Below, piece by piece: positions 35,589-48,818 of a stretch of DNA of 64,000 nt. Every line of letters starts with the position of its first letter. The first letter of the stretch is position 1. The translations under genes were made by a program, and so were the position numbers. The notes below the pieces were generated by a model that was not told the origin of the DNA, did not search any database, and was given only the letters and a program-made list of their open reading frames with translations. Source of the DNA: Gavia stellata (Eukaryota > Chordata > Aves > Gaviiformes > Gaviidae). The stretch is from the NCBI RefSeq assembly GCF_030936135.1, contig NC_082599.1:62842551-62906550 (forward strand). Reading direction: 5' to 3'.

Positions 35589-38500
35589 ATATACATGCAA
35601 TGGAGGGAAGACAGGCTAATCTCACTGAGATGTCTAGTATATTTTCAGTCAGCTTCTGCTCAAACACAGAACCAGTCTGTAGTTCAGAACTTACTGTACA
35701 GAAAAATATGGTATTACATGTTCCCCTTCATCCCATTGCAGTTTGTCCAGTTTTCTGTACCCTGAAAAAATGCAAACTGATGTCTTCACTTTTTTTTTTC
35801 ATCTTCACAGGTTAGTTATCCTTCTCTGCCTTGTTTGTGTGCTTAGTCAGTAGCGTGCACGATGTTTCCAGTACTGGCTAAAGGCTCAGGTCTAGGGATA
35901 TGCAGGGGAGCGTGGGTTGACAAATATGGTACTGTTTTCCACATGCTCTTCCAGGCTCCAACAACTTGTGGGCCAGAAAAAGATGGGCCTTCGATGAACC
36001 TGGATGCCTTTCTTATTTTTTCATGAGTTTAGATTTTTAGATAAAGCTCTAAATTTGTTTGTATTGTAAATATACTCAGCAAATTTCTCTTCTGTTCTTT
36101 TACACATTCAGGAATTAACATGTATTTTTGGCACCTCAGAAACAGTGGCAGTAAGATCTGCTGCTCGAAGGCAAATTACCTCTTGTTTATTTGTTTTCTG
36201 ATCCAGTCATCAGATTAAAGGCATCAAATCATGCTAATGCTTGTCAGGTCCCTCTCCAGATCACTCAAGATTTTCATAAACCTTCTCCCATCTTAACCTT
36301 ATCACCTTTTTTCCAAACTGAAGACTCTTATTTAGTCATTCTTTACGTGGCAGCTGTTCCATACTTACTGTTCTACTTCCTGTCTTTCTCTGAACTTTTT
36401 CTACTTCTCTTCATTTGGAAATGGGGGAAGTTCCAGAATTGCGTGTGATAATCAAGTTGTGAACAAACAGTGATGTGTTTGGGGTTTTTTTTTTATACCT
36501 TTGTCTAATGCGGACTTTTTTCCCTTTTCATTCCTGATGTTCAGGCTGTGATTTGAAAAGCGATTATTGAACTGGTGTTTTTGTGAAACAGTCATAACCA
36601 AAGCATCTCATTCATGCGAGGTAATGATCAGTTGGAGCCCAGCTGGTTTAGGATTGTTTTCCTTCATGTATGTATGTATCTACTCTTAAATGTCTACATT
36701 GAATTTTGCCTGCTGGTTTAAGATTCATTTAGTCTTGGACATCTGCAGCTCTCCACAGCTGGCCTATGCCTTGACGATCCTAAATAACTCGAAATAGTTT
36801 CAAACTGCCACATCTCTGGTCACCTCATATTTTTTATTTTTGTTGCTGTTTTTTATCAATGTGTGGAACAGCATGTGTCCCAGCAGAATTTCAATGGCCG
36901 TCTCCCTCTCTGAGTGTAGACCATATTTGTCTTCTATTTTCTTACTCAGTTATTTGTCTATGGCTTATCTACTGTCTTCTCTTTTATTCTATGGCTGCTT
37001 TATTTCCTTAAGTATGCTCAGAGAAGGACTTAATCAGAAGTCTTTTGGAGATCTTAGCAGACTGTATAAATGAGATTTCCATTATCCATGTGCTTGTTGA
37101 TTCTTTCAAAGAACTCTTTTAGGCAAGTGAGACAGAATCTCCCTTTCCAGAAGCCGCATTGGTTGTTCTCCCCCGGCACCCCGATGCCATCTTGTATAAT
37201 GCAACGTTGGAATGGAAAATACTACTTCTGTTGCGGGTATCTGACATTTGATCACAGGCATGGGGGTTACACGCAGGGATTTTCTTTGCTCTGAGGGGCG
37301 TTGGCTGTCCAGGTCAACTCCTGATGTATGCCCAGCTCTGCCAAGGTGCTCTAATTGATCCTTTCACAGTTTCTTACAGCTACGTGTATCATTGTGAATT
37401 TAAGTGTTTCTGTTAGCTATTGAGAGCTCAGAGGGAAATGGGGGCAAGTAAAGGAGGCAGAGTTAAGGGTAATAAACTAAATAACTTCCCTGTGGAGTAA
37501 GGGGTCACTTAGCATTTTGTAACTGTTTAAACATTTCTTTTAGACCCTTGCAGTTTTGATGTTTTTTGTGAAGGGGAGCTCTTAATGCTTGAAATGAACA
37601 GCAAGTTATTATTTGTACTCCATTGTGTTAATTTCATGTGAATCGAAATGCTAACATTCTCTTACTGTACTTATTGCTAAATGTAAATAATTCTAGTCAT
37701 AAAACAACTTTTAAACTAGAATATTCCAGGAGAAAGTAACATCAAATATAGTAATATCAACCCTCATAATTTTAACTTCTCTGATCCTGTAATGAAAATC
37801 TTATTACTGATATTTTTTGATCTCTTATTGCCGAGTTTTCTTTTGGTGATAATACTTTTGCAGCCATCAGAATATGATGATTAAATGTCTTCTGGTGTAA
37901 CTGTTTTTTACTGGTTTTTGTAACAGAACTTTGCTTGTAAGGTTTTGTTGTCTTATAACTTCAAGATGACTGTTACTGTGTGAAAAGCTTACAGGTAAGC
38001 ATTGTAAAGGCTGCCTTTGGTAAGGGATGCAGTTTGTTACTGCATAGCGGATCTTATTAGCTGCTGCTGGGGAAAAAAAGTATTTCTATTTTCTCCAGTG
38101 CTACTGCTTGTGAACTGTTTTAGGGAGCCAAATCGGCAGGAAACTAGCTATGACAGAAAAACAGTTGTTTTTCAAAGAAGTTGTTTTAAGAGGCTTTTTC
38201 CTTGAATCAGCTCACTGCGGAACAACGGTGTTGTTCCACCCCAACACGGAAAACCACCCCTTCTGGCAGCAACTGACCTGATGAATTTGTCCTTTGTTGC
38301 TTTACATAAAAAGAGATACTAAAGCATGGGGAATGAAACAATTAGCGTTATTTTTATTTGCTTGCTAGACTGGTGAACTATAGAATGTTGTCACAAGGGA
38401 CTTACTTTCTGAATCTGAGTAGAAATATTAAAGCTTGAGGGTTCCCCCCTTAACAAAATGTGTTTCTTGGTTTAAATGAATTGTCCTACCAATCTTTTTT

Positions 38501-38911
38501 TTTTTCTACACAATTCTTTTGTGGCTTATGTGGTATTTTTTGCATAATTGGATAGTATTTCTTTTCCTACTTGATTCAGTGTACCAGTTGGACAAGGAAC
38601 GTTTCTGGTACACGCTATAATTTGTATAACTGCAGTTATTTGTATGCCATGGCTTTGTGAACTATCCAGACAGTAGCTAGCAGAATTTTAATTCTGCTAA
38701 TAGTGTGGCTTACCCTGTCAGGTTTCTATTTACCTTTCCCTACCCTAAGCTAGTAAGAGTACTTCAGGTTTGGAATATGTTTTCCTTGGCTCTTTGCACC
38801 TTTGACACAGTGGTGACAGCAGACAAATTTAGTGGAGAAGGTGTCATCACTCCCAGCAATGGTTGTGAACATTTTTTCCTTCCCTGCTGAAAGAAAAATA
38901 TGTGGTGAAGT

Positions 38912-39863
38912 GCATTGGGTTTATGTGGCAAGGTTTTGGTAGCGAGGGGGCTGCAGCGGTGGCTTCTGTGAGCCGATGCCAGAAGCTGCCCCTGTGCCAG
39001 ACAGAGACAGTTCCAGCTGGCTCCAAGACAGACCCGCTGCTGGCCAAAGCTGAGCCCATCGGTGATGTCGGTAAGAAAGGGTAAAAAAAAAAAAAAAGCT
39101 GCGAACAGCAGCTAAGAGAGAGGAGTGAGAATATGTGAGAGAAACAACTCTGCAGACACCAAGGTCAGTGAAGAAGGCGGTGGGGAGGAGGTGCTCCAGT
39201 TGCCAGAGCAGAGATTCCAGAGCAGGCTTGTGGTGAAGACCATGGGATGCAAGTTGTCCCCTGCAGCTCATGGAGGACCCCATGCAGGAACAGTTGCCTG
39301 GCGAGAGGAGTCCATGACAGAGCAGGTTTTCTGGCAGGACCTGTGACCCCATGGGGGGGACACCCATGCTGGAGCAATTCTTGAAGAACAGCGGCCCATA
39401 GGAAGGACCCTGTATTGGAGAAGGTCATGAAGGACTGTCTCCCGTGGGAGGGACCCCACGCTGGAGCAGGGGAAGAGCGTGAGGAGGAAGGAGCGACAGA
39501 GACAACGTGTGATGAACTGACCGCAACCCCCATTCCCCGTCACCCTGTGCTGCTTGGGGGGAGGAGGTAGGGAAGTTGGGAGTGAAGTTGAGCCTGGGAA
39601 GAAGGGAGAGGTGGGGGAAAGGTGTTTTTAGATTTGTTCTTATTTCTCATTACCCTACTCTCTTATTAATTGACAATAAATTAAATTAATTTCCCCAAGT
39701 CAAGTCTGTTTTGCCCATGATGGTAATTGCTAAGTGATCTCCTTGACCTTTTCTTGACCCACAAGCTTTTTAATCTTATTTTCTCCCCTTGTGCTGTTGA
39801 GGAGGGGGAGTGATAGAGTGGCTTGGTGGGCACCTGGCAGCTAGCCAACATCAACCCACCACA
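38912..39863 (+). mobile_element. solo-LTR-like element of an endogenous retrovirus
   Basis: A 950-bp GC-rich block in AT-rich intron. It is flanked on both sides by TGAAGT (38906-38911 and 39864-39869), a 6-bp target-site duplication of the size typical of class II (ERVK-like) integrations. Near-inverted ends are visible (TGGGTTTA at the left, CAACCCA close to the right). Inside are a purine-rich stretch, an imperfect tandem of roughly 55-60 bp units with the GGAGCAG and GGACCC motifs (about 39290-39470), and AATAAA at 39675-39680 with T-rich sequence before it. I recall this sequence type as a common interspersed repeat of bird genomes. No gag, pol or env coding is present, hence solo LTR. 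The retroviral class is inference from the flank length. Confidence 0.72.
39675..39680 (+). terminator. AATAAA in the LTR-like element
   Basis: The polyadenylation signal typical of an LTR R region. It lies in sense orientation to SLC12A7, so it could in principle end some transcripts inside intron 1. Confidence 0.45.
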
Positions 39864-42800
39864 TGAAGTCTATGAAAACTGCGGTCTCTCTGATTTCATA
39901 TGCAAATTTTCAAGTAGTTGCAAAATTGGATGAAGTTTTGATGCAGTAGGTTGTGTAACACTAGGTTCTTGCTATGCTGCCCTGCTTTACAAGAGGTATA
40001 ACTGTTTGTTGAGCAGCTTCTCAACCCTCAAAATTGCCGTCCTTGAGTTTTAGGGCATCAAAAGTGTTACCTACTTATTTTTAAAGGTCTGATGGTAATG
40101 GATTCATGAGCAGTTATCTTCAGGATCTTCAAGATAGATTCATGAACAGTTAGCAGTATACAAACTTCAAGATGGTCCCTGAGTAAGTTTGCTTTTGAAT
40201 CACAGCTATCGGAAAGCATGGCTTAATAATGTCTGTGTCGGTTGGACAGTATTTATTATCTGCTTCCTGATTTTAACAGCTAGCATTCTTAATTAGGTAC
40301 CTTAATTAGCTGTGTCCTTTAGCTAACTCATAGCAACTAAAAATAAGCAGCATTCAACCTGTTTAGGAAATCGTTCTGGGAGCCTTTGGGCGGTGAGATG
40401 TTGAGTGGTAACTGCTTTGCAAAAACTGATTTTTATTTTTTTTTTTTTAAACTCATGTATCTTCTGAAAAAAATCCTCTCTTTCTGGAAGAAGAAATGAA
40501 AAACTTGTTCTGGTTTTTGCCTTCTGACAAGGGGCACACAAGTTTGAAACTTTTTAAAATTAAAAGCATCTTCCTACAAGCTTACTTTTGGAAGAGAATA
40601 AAACCTTTTAGCAGATTAATTCCAATTGTGAAGAATGGGAAGCTTGCATATTTTTCTTCTAGCTTCAGAAAGGAAAGTTTAGAACGTCCTTGAAAACACG
40701 TCAGAACTTCACTTTGTTACCTGTAGAACTGTCCTGATAGAAACTTACAGGACAGAGATAAACAACCTAATAGCTTGCTCACAGATCAGTGACCAGTCCT
40801 ATCTCTATCTTCTGCTGGCCTTTCTTGCTTTGTGGAACATCTGCTGAGGACTTGCACAAGCCGCTTTATTTTGCTAGCGAGGAACAAGAAGCAATCCAGG
40901 GGTTTGGGGTGGGGTGGATATCAAAATGGGGAGATACAGGAGGCAGGCTTTTTGCAGCATCTGTGAGTTAAAGTGGCTCTTCTAGGAGCATAGTAAGCAC
41001 CAGAGCTGGTTCTAGGAAGGAGGAACTTTGGGAAATGGGCTTGGAAGGAGCCTTCAACCCTTTCAGCCTTTCCACAGTTGACCGTGCTTGTGGCATAGGT
41101 GTTAGGATCACAGAGAAAACTAAATTCTGGATGTCATTCAAAGATTTGACGACAGGAACTAGTCTGTTCTAAGCAATAACATCCATTTAATAGAACTGAA
41201 ACAGTTTGTATGAAGTTCTTTAAGGCTGGTGTAGAATGTGTGCAATAGATACAGCACTGTTTTCTAGTTTATGCATTAATCTAATCTGAACAAGAATTAA
41301 CAAATTATGCAGCCAGTCTTAAAGAGGGACCCCTTTATAATTTCAAAATACTTGTTTTTAAAGAGAGTGCTTGCAAAGTCACTAGAATTATATTTTAAAG
41401 TGTTTTTTATCTGCCACATCTTAAGTACAATTAATGCAAGCTCTTTGTACATAAAGTCAGTGTTTAGCAACTATACTTATCGTTAACTTGCTTAAGATCT
41501 GCTAATACGTACTTGATGCATAAAATTGGCTTGTTTAATAGTAGATAGATCGTTGGAATAGGTTAATACTTCTTGTCGCTAATGTATACTGATCTGCTTA
41601 GTGGAAGTATTTTAAAGTAAATTTATTTGATGGCAAGAAAACTTTAAATGTATTTATTATTAGGTGAAGGCACGGGATGTTTTAGTAACTTGATCCTGCC
41701 CATTTCACTAAGCATGGTGTTTATTGGTGACGGAAATCCTCCAGCTTAACTCTCTTTACAGAGTTCAGTGACTGTCATGTAGTTTGGCCGTCTCGTGTGC
41801 ATGCTTCACCCTGCATGAAGCCTTAATGACTTGTTTCAGGATTAATCCCATACTAGTAAGAAACAGGATTTGAGGTCTTACACAAAGCTGGGAGGAAGCA
41901 ACTGTCAGTTTCCTGTTTCAGTTCTTGATATGTGAAGAATCAGCAGAGGGGAATGACTTGATTTTCCGTAATCATGAGTGAACAAGATTATGAAGAAAGC
42001 GGGCCAAATCCGAGTGAGTCTCTCTAAAAGGCAAAACCATGGTTCTAATGACTCTTTTACTGAAATAGCAGGTTCTGTACTTCCAGCTGTATTATAAAGA
42101 ATTGATAAAGAGCTTTTGCAGTGTGTTTTCATTAGAAGTAGGCTGTGCTTGATTATAATAGTAGCCTAAGTAAAGAAAAACTAAAATTTAGTGATGTTGA
42201 TAAGGTAAGTGATGGGTGTAGTATTAGAATCCTCCATTATGTAAAGGGGTTTACAAGAAGCTTAAGTACACCTTGTTCTGCTTTTCAAGATAATTTACAT
42301 GATTTGTGCTAGTCATTGATAAAAATAATGCAAGAAATTGGTGATACAGTAAATATATTTAGACATTTCTTTACTAAAAAACCCAATAACCTACAACGTT
42401 GAAGTAGATTGCACTGCGTTCTTAAACCCATCTGATGCAAAAATTCAGAGGCAGGATGTGTTCAAACAAGGTTATTGATGCCTTTTCATAACTTGAATTA
42501 AAGCAAGGCAACTTGAGTTTATGTTAGAGCTCTAAAGAATACTTCTATATATTTTTTGTTTAGGAGTGGTAAGAAATAAAATTTTTAAGCTTGTCTGAGT
42601 TCTCTTTAGTTGCTTGCCTATTAAAAATTTGGACATACAGGAAGTAAATATGCATGATAGAGAAATAGAACTACATTTTTTGCCACAGGCAGCTTTCTTG
42701 GACGTGACACTTCTATAGATCATAAAATTTAAGTCACTAGAACTGTATTTTTACCTTAAAGCTTTTATTTACATTAACAGTAAATGCTTGTTTACCCTTC

Positions 42801-45518
42801 TGCAAATGGGATCTTATCTTCATGTTCTCAGTGTGTAGTGGTTTGTTCTTAATGTGAATGAATACTAACTTAATGAAAACGTTACCATAGTTTTTATTAA
42901 AAGCTGTTACTTTTCACCTGTTTCTGGCTAACCGGAACCTACTTCAAGGTACGTGGGCTGTGATTAAGAGCTGCCTTTTGGAAACTAATGAGAGGTTAGG
43001 ACTTTTCTGTGAAGTACTATTCTTCAACTGCATTCTGCTTTAGACAGTAGCATATAAAGTTAGAAATTTTTAATGGGAAGCAAAACTTTGTAGTTTTACA
43101 CATCTACTTGTTTAGACAACAGCTATACCTTATCATAGCCAGGCGAGCTTATTTGAGGCCGTGTGTTCAAAAGTTTTAGATCATTCTCATTTCTTTGAAC
43201 ACCAGCTGTATTCTTTTGCCATATAGAAAGAATCTGCTTTTATTTTTCAGATAGATGTTAAACTCTTACAGCATGACAGGGGACATAGATGCTTGCGCTT
43301 TTTTGGACAAAATGTGTTTGAATACAAAGGCAAATAGGAACATTTCTTGAATGTGAACAATGATGATGTAGTGGGGGAAGCAGTGAATCTGGAAGGGATT
43401 TAGGGGTCAGACTGGAATAGAATAGCATGAGCTTGGTTTAATGCCATGGTAAAGAGGGCTAATGTGATCCGTGGAGTAGCGAGGTGATGATTATACTTCT
43501 GTAAATAGCATGACTGATACTGGTGTTAGAAGGCTGTGTTTGATTTTTCAAGTTTGAAAATTTTTTTTTGCATAACTTAAAAACCAGAGAGAATGTTGCC
43601 ACAAAAATTATTAAAGGTTGGGAAAATGTTTTATGAACTTAACTGTTTTAGTTTTTTCAAAAGGAAGCTTGAGGTTATTTGATAAGTATAGTTACCTTCA
43701 CAGATAGAAAAAGCTAAGTGTGAGTGTTTAAATTTGGAAAGCGTGCTAGGATATCATAGCTAGAAGTCTGAAAAGAGGCAAATTTAAATAGAAATAAGGA
43801 ACAATTTGTTTGATATTTTTCCAGTAATTAAAAAAACCTTAATCTTAATAAAGATAAATGCGTAGGCTTTTTTCTTGTTTCAGCTCTGAAAACATCAAGA
43901 GAGACACTGGTGAAATCTCCGTATGTTTTTTCAAAGTTACGGAGCCTAATGCAGAAATGAAATTCTGCAACCTGTGGAAAGACAGGAAATCAGATTAGAT
44001 GGTCTAATATTTTGGCCTTAATCTCTTGAACAGGCATCCTAGTGCAAATTTAGGATCACTTAAATGATCGTTTCCTTCTACCCCAAGCCCTGCTCTGCTG
44101 CTTTCCCCAAGACAAGACACCTGTAACACGGTTTTTTTTGTATTCTACCTCTTTTGATTCGGGGTGGGGAGGAAGGGAGAAAACCAGTTACTATAGTTCT
44201 GTGACTTAGTAGTAGTGGCATCAAAGCTAAGGAAGTGGTTTTGCTTACACCGAGTGCTCGTTCCTACACTGACGGTGTCTCTAGTGGCAGCACAAGCATT
44301 TGTGTAGTGAACACACAAACTCATCTGGATTAAAAGTAGCAGCACAAACAAAAGCAAAACAACTCTCTCCCAGCCCAGCATTAAGCACATGCTGCTGTAG
44401 CATTTACAATGAATAGTTCTGTTTGTGTGAGGAACAGTGTGATACGGGGACACAAATGGGTCAGTAGTAAGTGTGAGAGGGAGAAGAGAGGGCCACCTCT
44501 CTGGTGGCAAAGGTGGCTTCTGCCTGTTTAAGCCATACTGGTGGGTTCTATCTTACCCAATATAAAATGGACCCGTTTGGATCAGCTTAGAAATTGTTAA
44601 CTGGTAACATACCTTAAAGTATTCTACCTGTCAGTGTTTGTGAGGATCACTGCTCCGAAACTTCTGAGGAATGTGAATACATACAACGTGCTGTCTTTTG
44701 CCTCTATGACCAACACTTTGAATTGTGATATGCAGACATATTTCTGACATCAGCTTTGTTTGGTGTGTGGAAATGTTAATGAGAGATCATCTGATAGCAT
44801 TGGCCGTTCTAAACTTCAGGCTAGCACAATGCTGGGGTGGTTTGTGATAACTTGTGTGGGTTACACTCCATCGGCAACTGGGGGGCTGGGGTGTATGGGA
44901 GTGCCTGTTGTGATCATCTGCGTGAGCACTCTGAATGTTACCTCCCAAACTTGAGACGTGTCTTCTACCTTCTCTGCTTGTAGCTGTGTATCTCATGGAG
45001 AAAAGAAAATGTGATTTGTTGCAGCTGATTTCCATGTAAATATAGCTACACCCATCACAGTGCTCGAGTATCTGTAGAAATCAAGAGTAGGAATTTTTGC
45101 ATGTCCTGTCAACACGGAAAATACCGGACAGGTTTCTAGGAAAGGTGCATTAGTTATGGCTTTATTTTGTCTACTGGTCTATCAGTAAGCAGAGTTGTGC
45201 TATGGTATGTGAACATTCCATAGCAGATTAAAAATAGTAATAATAATTTTAAAAGTATATATTTGAGGGGTGGAAAACAGATTTCTTTCTAGAGCTTAGG
45301 CTTTGATCACCTTATGTTGGGTGGAATGAAGTGTCACATCAACAGGTGGTTTTTTGTGTGTGTCATAAGACAAGAGGAAACACTGTACCAGAATCAAGCC
45401 CATAGAAGATCTTTTTGTTGTTTTTATTTTGCCTTTTTCTTATAGATCTTTTAATACCAGTGGCGGTCCAAAATGAAATACTGGCTCAGATGGACTAATA
45501 ATCTAGTCCAGATTTTTT

Positions 45519-46003
45519 TGGGCCCCTCACTCCAAGAAGGACATTGAGTTGCTGGAGGGTGTCCAGAGAAGGGCGACGAAGCTGGTGAGGGGTCTGGAGC
45601 ACAAGTCTGATGAGGAGCGGCTGAGGGAGCTGGGGTTGTTCAGTCTGGAGAAGAGGAGGCTAAGGGGAGACCTCATCGCTCTCTACAACTACCTGAAAGG
45701 GGGTTTGTGGTGAGGTGGGTGTTGGTCTCTTCTCCCAAGTGACAAGTGACAGGACAAGAGGAAACGGCCTCAAGTTGCCCCAGGGGAGGTTCAGGCTGGA
45801 TATTAGGAAAAATCTTTCCTGAGAGAGTGGTGAAGCATTGGAAGAGGCTGCCCAGGGAGGTGGTGGAGTCCCCATCCCTGGAGGTGTTCAAGGAACGTGT
45901 GGATGTGGCACTGCGGGACATGGTTTAGTGGGCATGGTGGGGTTGGGGTGATGGTTGGACTTGATGATCTTACAGGTCTTTTCCAACCCTAGTGATTCTG
46001 TAA
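45519..46003 (+). mobile_element. CR1 LINE fragment
   Basis: Sense CR1 from TTGGGCCCCTCACTCCAAG to AACCCTAGTGATTCTGTAAG. It includes the ORF2 end (GCACAAGTCTGATGAGGAGC block) and the whole 3' tail. Its 5' break lies within a few bases of that in the copy at 18091-18578. Confidence 0.95.
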
Positions 46004-46240
46004 GATTTTTGCCTGTAAACCCTCATAACTTGAATTACTTTCAGACGTCAAGCAACAGTAAGTATAGAATTTTGGAGTGCTTTAATTGGATTCCAGAAGA
46101 CATGTGCAGCTTAGAGGAATGTCTAAAACTACACTGGAAACTGATTTTTTTTGTGTATTTAGCTCACCTCCACACCTGAGAAGAGTTTGAGTTAACGCAA
46201 TTTCAGAGAAGCCTGAGGGAAAGGTGATTCGCTTGTCAAG

Positions 46241-46412
46241 CCCTGGAACAGGCTGCCCAGGGAAGTGGTTGAGTCACCATCCCTGGAGGTATTTAAAAAA
46301 CCTATGTAAATACGGTGCTTAGGGACATGGTTTAGTGGTGGACTTGGCATTGTTAGGTTAATGGTTGGACTCTGATCTTAAGGGTCTTTTCCAACCTAAA
46401 TGATTCTATGAT
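46241..46412 (+). mobile_element. CR1 LINE 3' fragment, second subfamily
   Basis: Sense CR1 tail lying 240 bp after the previous one and in the same orientation. The end reads GTGGTGGACTTGGCATTG then CCAACCTAAATGATTCTATG, like the copies at 512 and 35091, and unlike its neighbour at 45519. The two are therefore independent insertions, not one split element. Confidence 0.9.
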
Positions 46413-48723
46413 TTGATTATCTTTAAGCTTTCTCATAGAATTCAAGGGAGTAGGCTTAAAACATAAAGCTGTAAATGGCTTGAGACTTATTAGTGGAACA
46501 AAGTACCTATTTTTATATTCCATATTACCTCAGTGGAAGCAACGGTAATAGTTTTTTCTATTTGCTCCATTCCACTTGATGCAGCAGAGGCAATATTTTA
46601 CAGCATTTGTGAAAAGTGTAAATCCTGACTTTTTTTCGTTCTGGTTTTCTAATGAATCCCTTCTTTTGAAGAAGGAATGAGCTAAAGATTGGGATAGTAT
46701 CTAATTTTCTTAACCTCACCATAGTTGTTGACCGTGTGTTAAAGTCCTAAAACTAGTTCTTTCTACTGGATGATGTAATACATCTCAATTTGAGTTACAT
46801 GTTTGTAAGGCTCACTGTATTTCTAAGCATATTAAATAAGCATAATCCCAAAGGCATTGTTTTTTAATTTACAGGCAATATCGATTTTGTTGACAGCAAT
46901 GCTGAAAACTCAAAGGAGCTTGTTCAAAGGTGTTCGTAATTGTAGGATTAGTCAACGAACTGCAGATGAGAGAGTACTTGTCAGTACATTTTTGTGGTCA
47001 CTTTTTCAGCATTGATGCTCTTTCAAATAGAGCTGAAAGAGATAATGCTGATCACTCTGTATGAATGCAAAGCAACACTTGAAATTTCCCAGCTCACTTT
47101 TTGAAGAGTAATCCTTTCTGAAGGAATTGGAAGTACCCCAAAGGGAGTACTGATTTTTAGCTAATAAGTACAGCTACCAGCTGTCAATAGGTGAGAAAGT
47201 CAATAGAAGTGTGGTCTTAGCAAGACAAATATCAAGCAACCTTATTTTTATTTTGACTTGGGAATGTGCCTTGTAAAGAATGCTTTGTAAAAACTTCAGC
47301 AGAAATAACGTGGCCATTTCAAGGAATGGAGCTAAAAGAAAACCAGTGTTCCAGAAATCTTTGGAAGAAAGTGCAATGTCTTAACTAAGAAGTTCTAGTG
47401 CTTGTATGCTTTAGCAAGATGATGAGAGGAATCGGCATGTATTTGCTTGGGGGACAGAGTTGCTTTGTGTCATTTATGGAAAGGCTAACTGAATCTTTCT
47501 CTAAATACGAAGGAGCCAATTAAAGGATAAATACCAATTTCTCAGACAATCTTGTGCCAAACCAGCATGTTCCATGCACATCTCGACGTGCAGGTCCATG
47601 AGGGAGATTCTTTTGTGTTCAGAGTGCTCCTTCTGCTGGCCTTGCATTAAGCATTGTGGGAGGAGGGGGACCTAGCCAGGCTGTAGGAGTTGAAGCAACG
47701 GGGGACCAATTATAAACTGTAGAGAAACAGAAAAATGAAAGCTGGAGGATGTGGATAGAAGGAGACGCATTGGATAAGAACAGTAGTTGTGGATGAATTC
47801 ATCAACAGTTCTTCTCTGGATCGTGGGATTAATTCGAGAGCCCTAATGCATGATAGCTATCTTTTTGAGTCTTTTATAGTACGTGGCTTCTATGTCATGA
47901 TACCAATAAGTATAGTGATACTATGGAGTGTCTGCTGGACGAGGGAGCTACGGAGAGCGGTAGGAAATCCGTCAGGGATGTAGTCACTCATCTGCTTGAG
48001 GGACCGAGATCTATTTCTGTCTTTATTACAACCAAGATAATACATTGTGCTGAGACTGGTGTCCGTGTTTGCAAGAGCTTTGTTCTGGGACTTCATGTGG
48101 GGAGAAGTGTCCTGGAGGGGGCAGAGTGGGGGACGTGGGGAAAAGAGTGCAACTTGTTCTCCGGCTGTTCCTTAGTTCTATAGCGAAGAGACTGTGTCAG
48201 TGCTATTGCTGTAATTTGTGAATACAAGGACAAACGCACAGACAGGCAAAGTGGCGTAGGCAAGGACTTGAGGCTGTTAGGAAATGCCAATGTTGTGACC
48301 GTATTGGCATGTTACAGCTTTTGTATTGCGTGGGCTGGAAGGCAGTGAAAGTGATCCTGTGTTTTTTGAGGGGTGTGCCAGAGCAGGTCAGGGGAGCTAC
48401 AGCTTAAGGAGATTATTCTGTTCCTTATTGAAATATCAAATATAGTGTGTCATGGAAGAGTTGCCACAACCTTTACGAAATAATTCCTTTTACGTTGTGT
48501 TTTTCATAAATTTCTGCCTCAACTACTGGGTGTTTTTTTTTTTTTTTGAGGGAGTCAGTAAAGTAATGAAAAGGTAGGTTGGGAGTTTTTGTTGTTGCCC
48601 AGAAGGTTTATGTGAAATTCTATTGTCAAGTGCTTTTAAGTGAGACTTAAGTAAGACTATTCCTTTTATGATATACCTTGTGTTTTTTCCCTTTTGTTTC
48701 TAATTGTTGCAATTTTCCAGCAG

Positions 48724-48818
48724 GGGATGGGATTGCCAGGGAAAGTAGTCCATTTATTAACAGTGCAGAGATGGACAGAGGAAACATGTATGAGGGAAAG
48801 AATATGGCTCTCTTTGAG
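48724..48818 (+). CDS. SLC12A7: SLC12A7 (KCC4) coding exon 2
   Basis: Cytosolic N terminus, residues 42 (split Gly) to 73. [11 protein letters not shown] matches the mammalian GDGNPRENSPF, and [16 protein letters not shown] continues into the next exon, a stretch conserved across all KCCs. The acceptor is a tandem CAGCAG (48718-48723). Using the second AG gives Ser-Gly-Asp and matches the mammalian protein. Using the first would add one alanine without shifting the frame. The donor GAG|GTAAGT is perfect. The exon ends in phase 0. Confidence 0.95.

Larger units (their letters stand above)
31467..48723 (+). other. SLC12A7: SLC12A7 intron 1
   Basis: A 17.3 kb first intron. Its start is still CpG island, to about 32230. 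It then holds an A-rich/C-rich tract (34073-34141), three CR1 copies (35091, 45519, 46241), and the solo-LTR-like element at 38912-39863. The stretches between these (32230-35090, 35590-38910, 39870-45515, 46415-48700) show no exon or familiar repeat. Regulatory elements are likely in an intron of this kind, but I cannot locate them from sequence alone. Confidence 0.85.

Noticed and set aside
35231..35815. 194-codon + strand frame
   Set aside because: It is mostly CR1 read on the wrong strand, running out into intron sequence.
38921..39543. Overlapping frames of 90-148 codons on the minus strand
   Set aside because: They lie inside the LTR-like element and arise from its GC-rich tandem units. 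They are antisense to the element and show no retroviral domain.
44145..44510. 121-codon minus-strand frame in intron 1
   Set aside because: No domain, no splice or promoter context, and composition like the surrounding intron.
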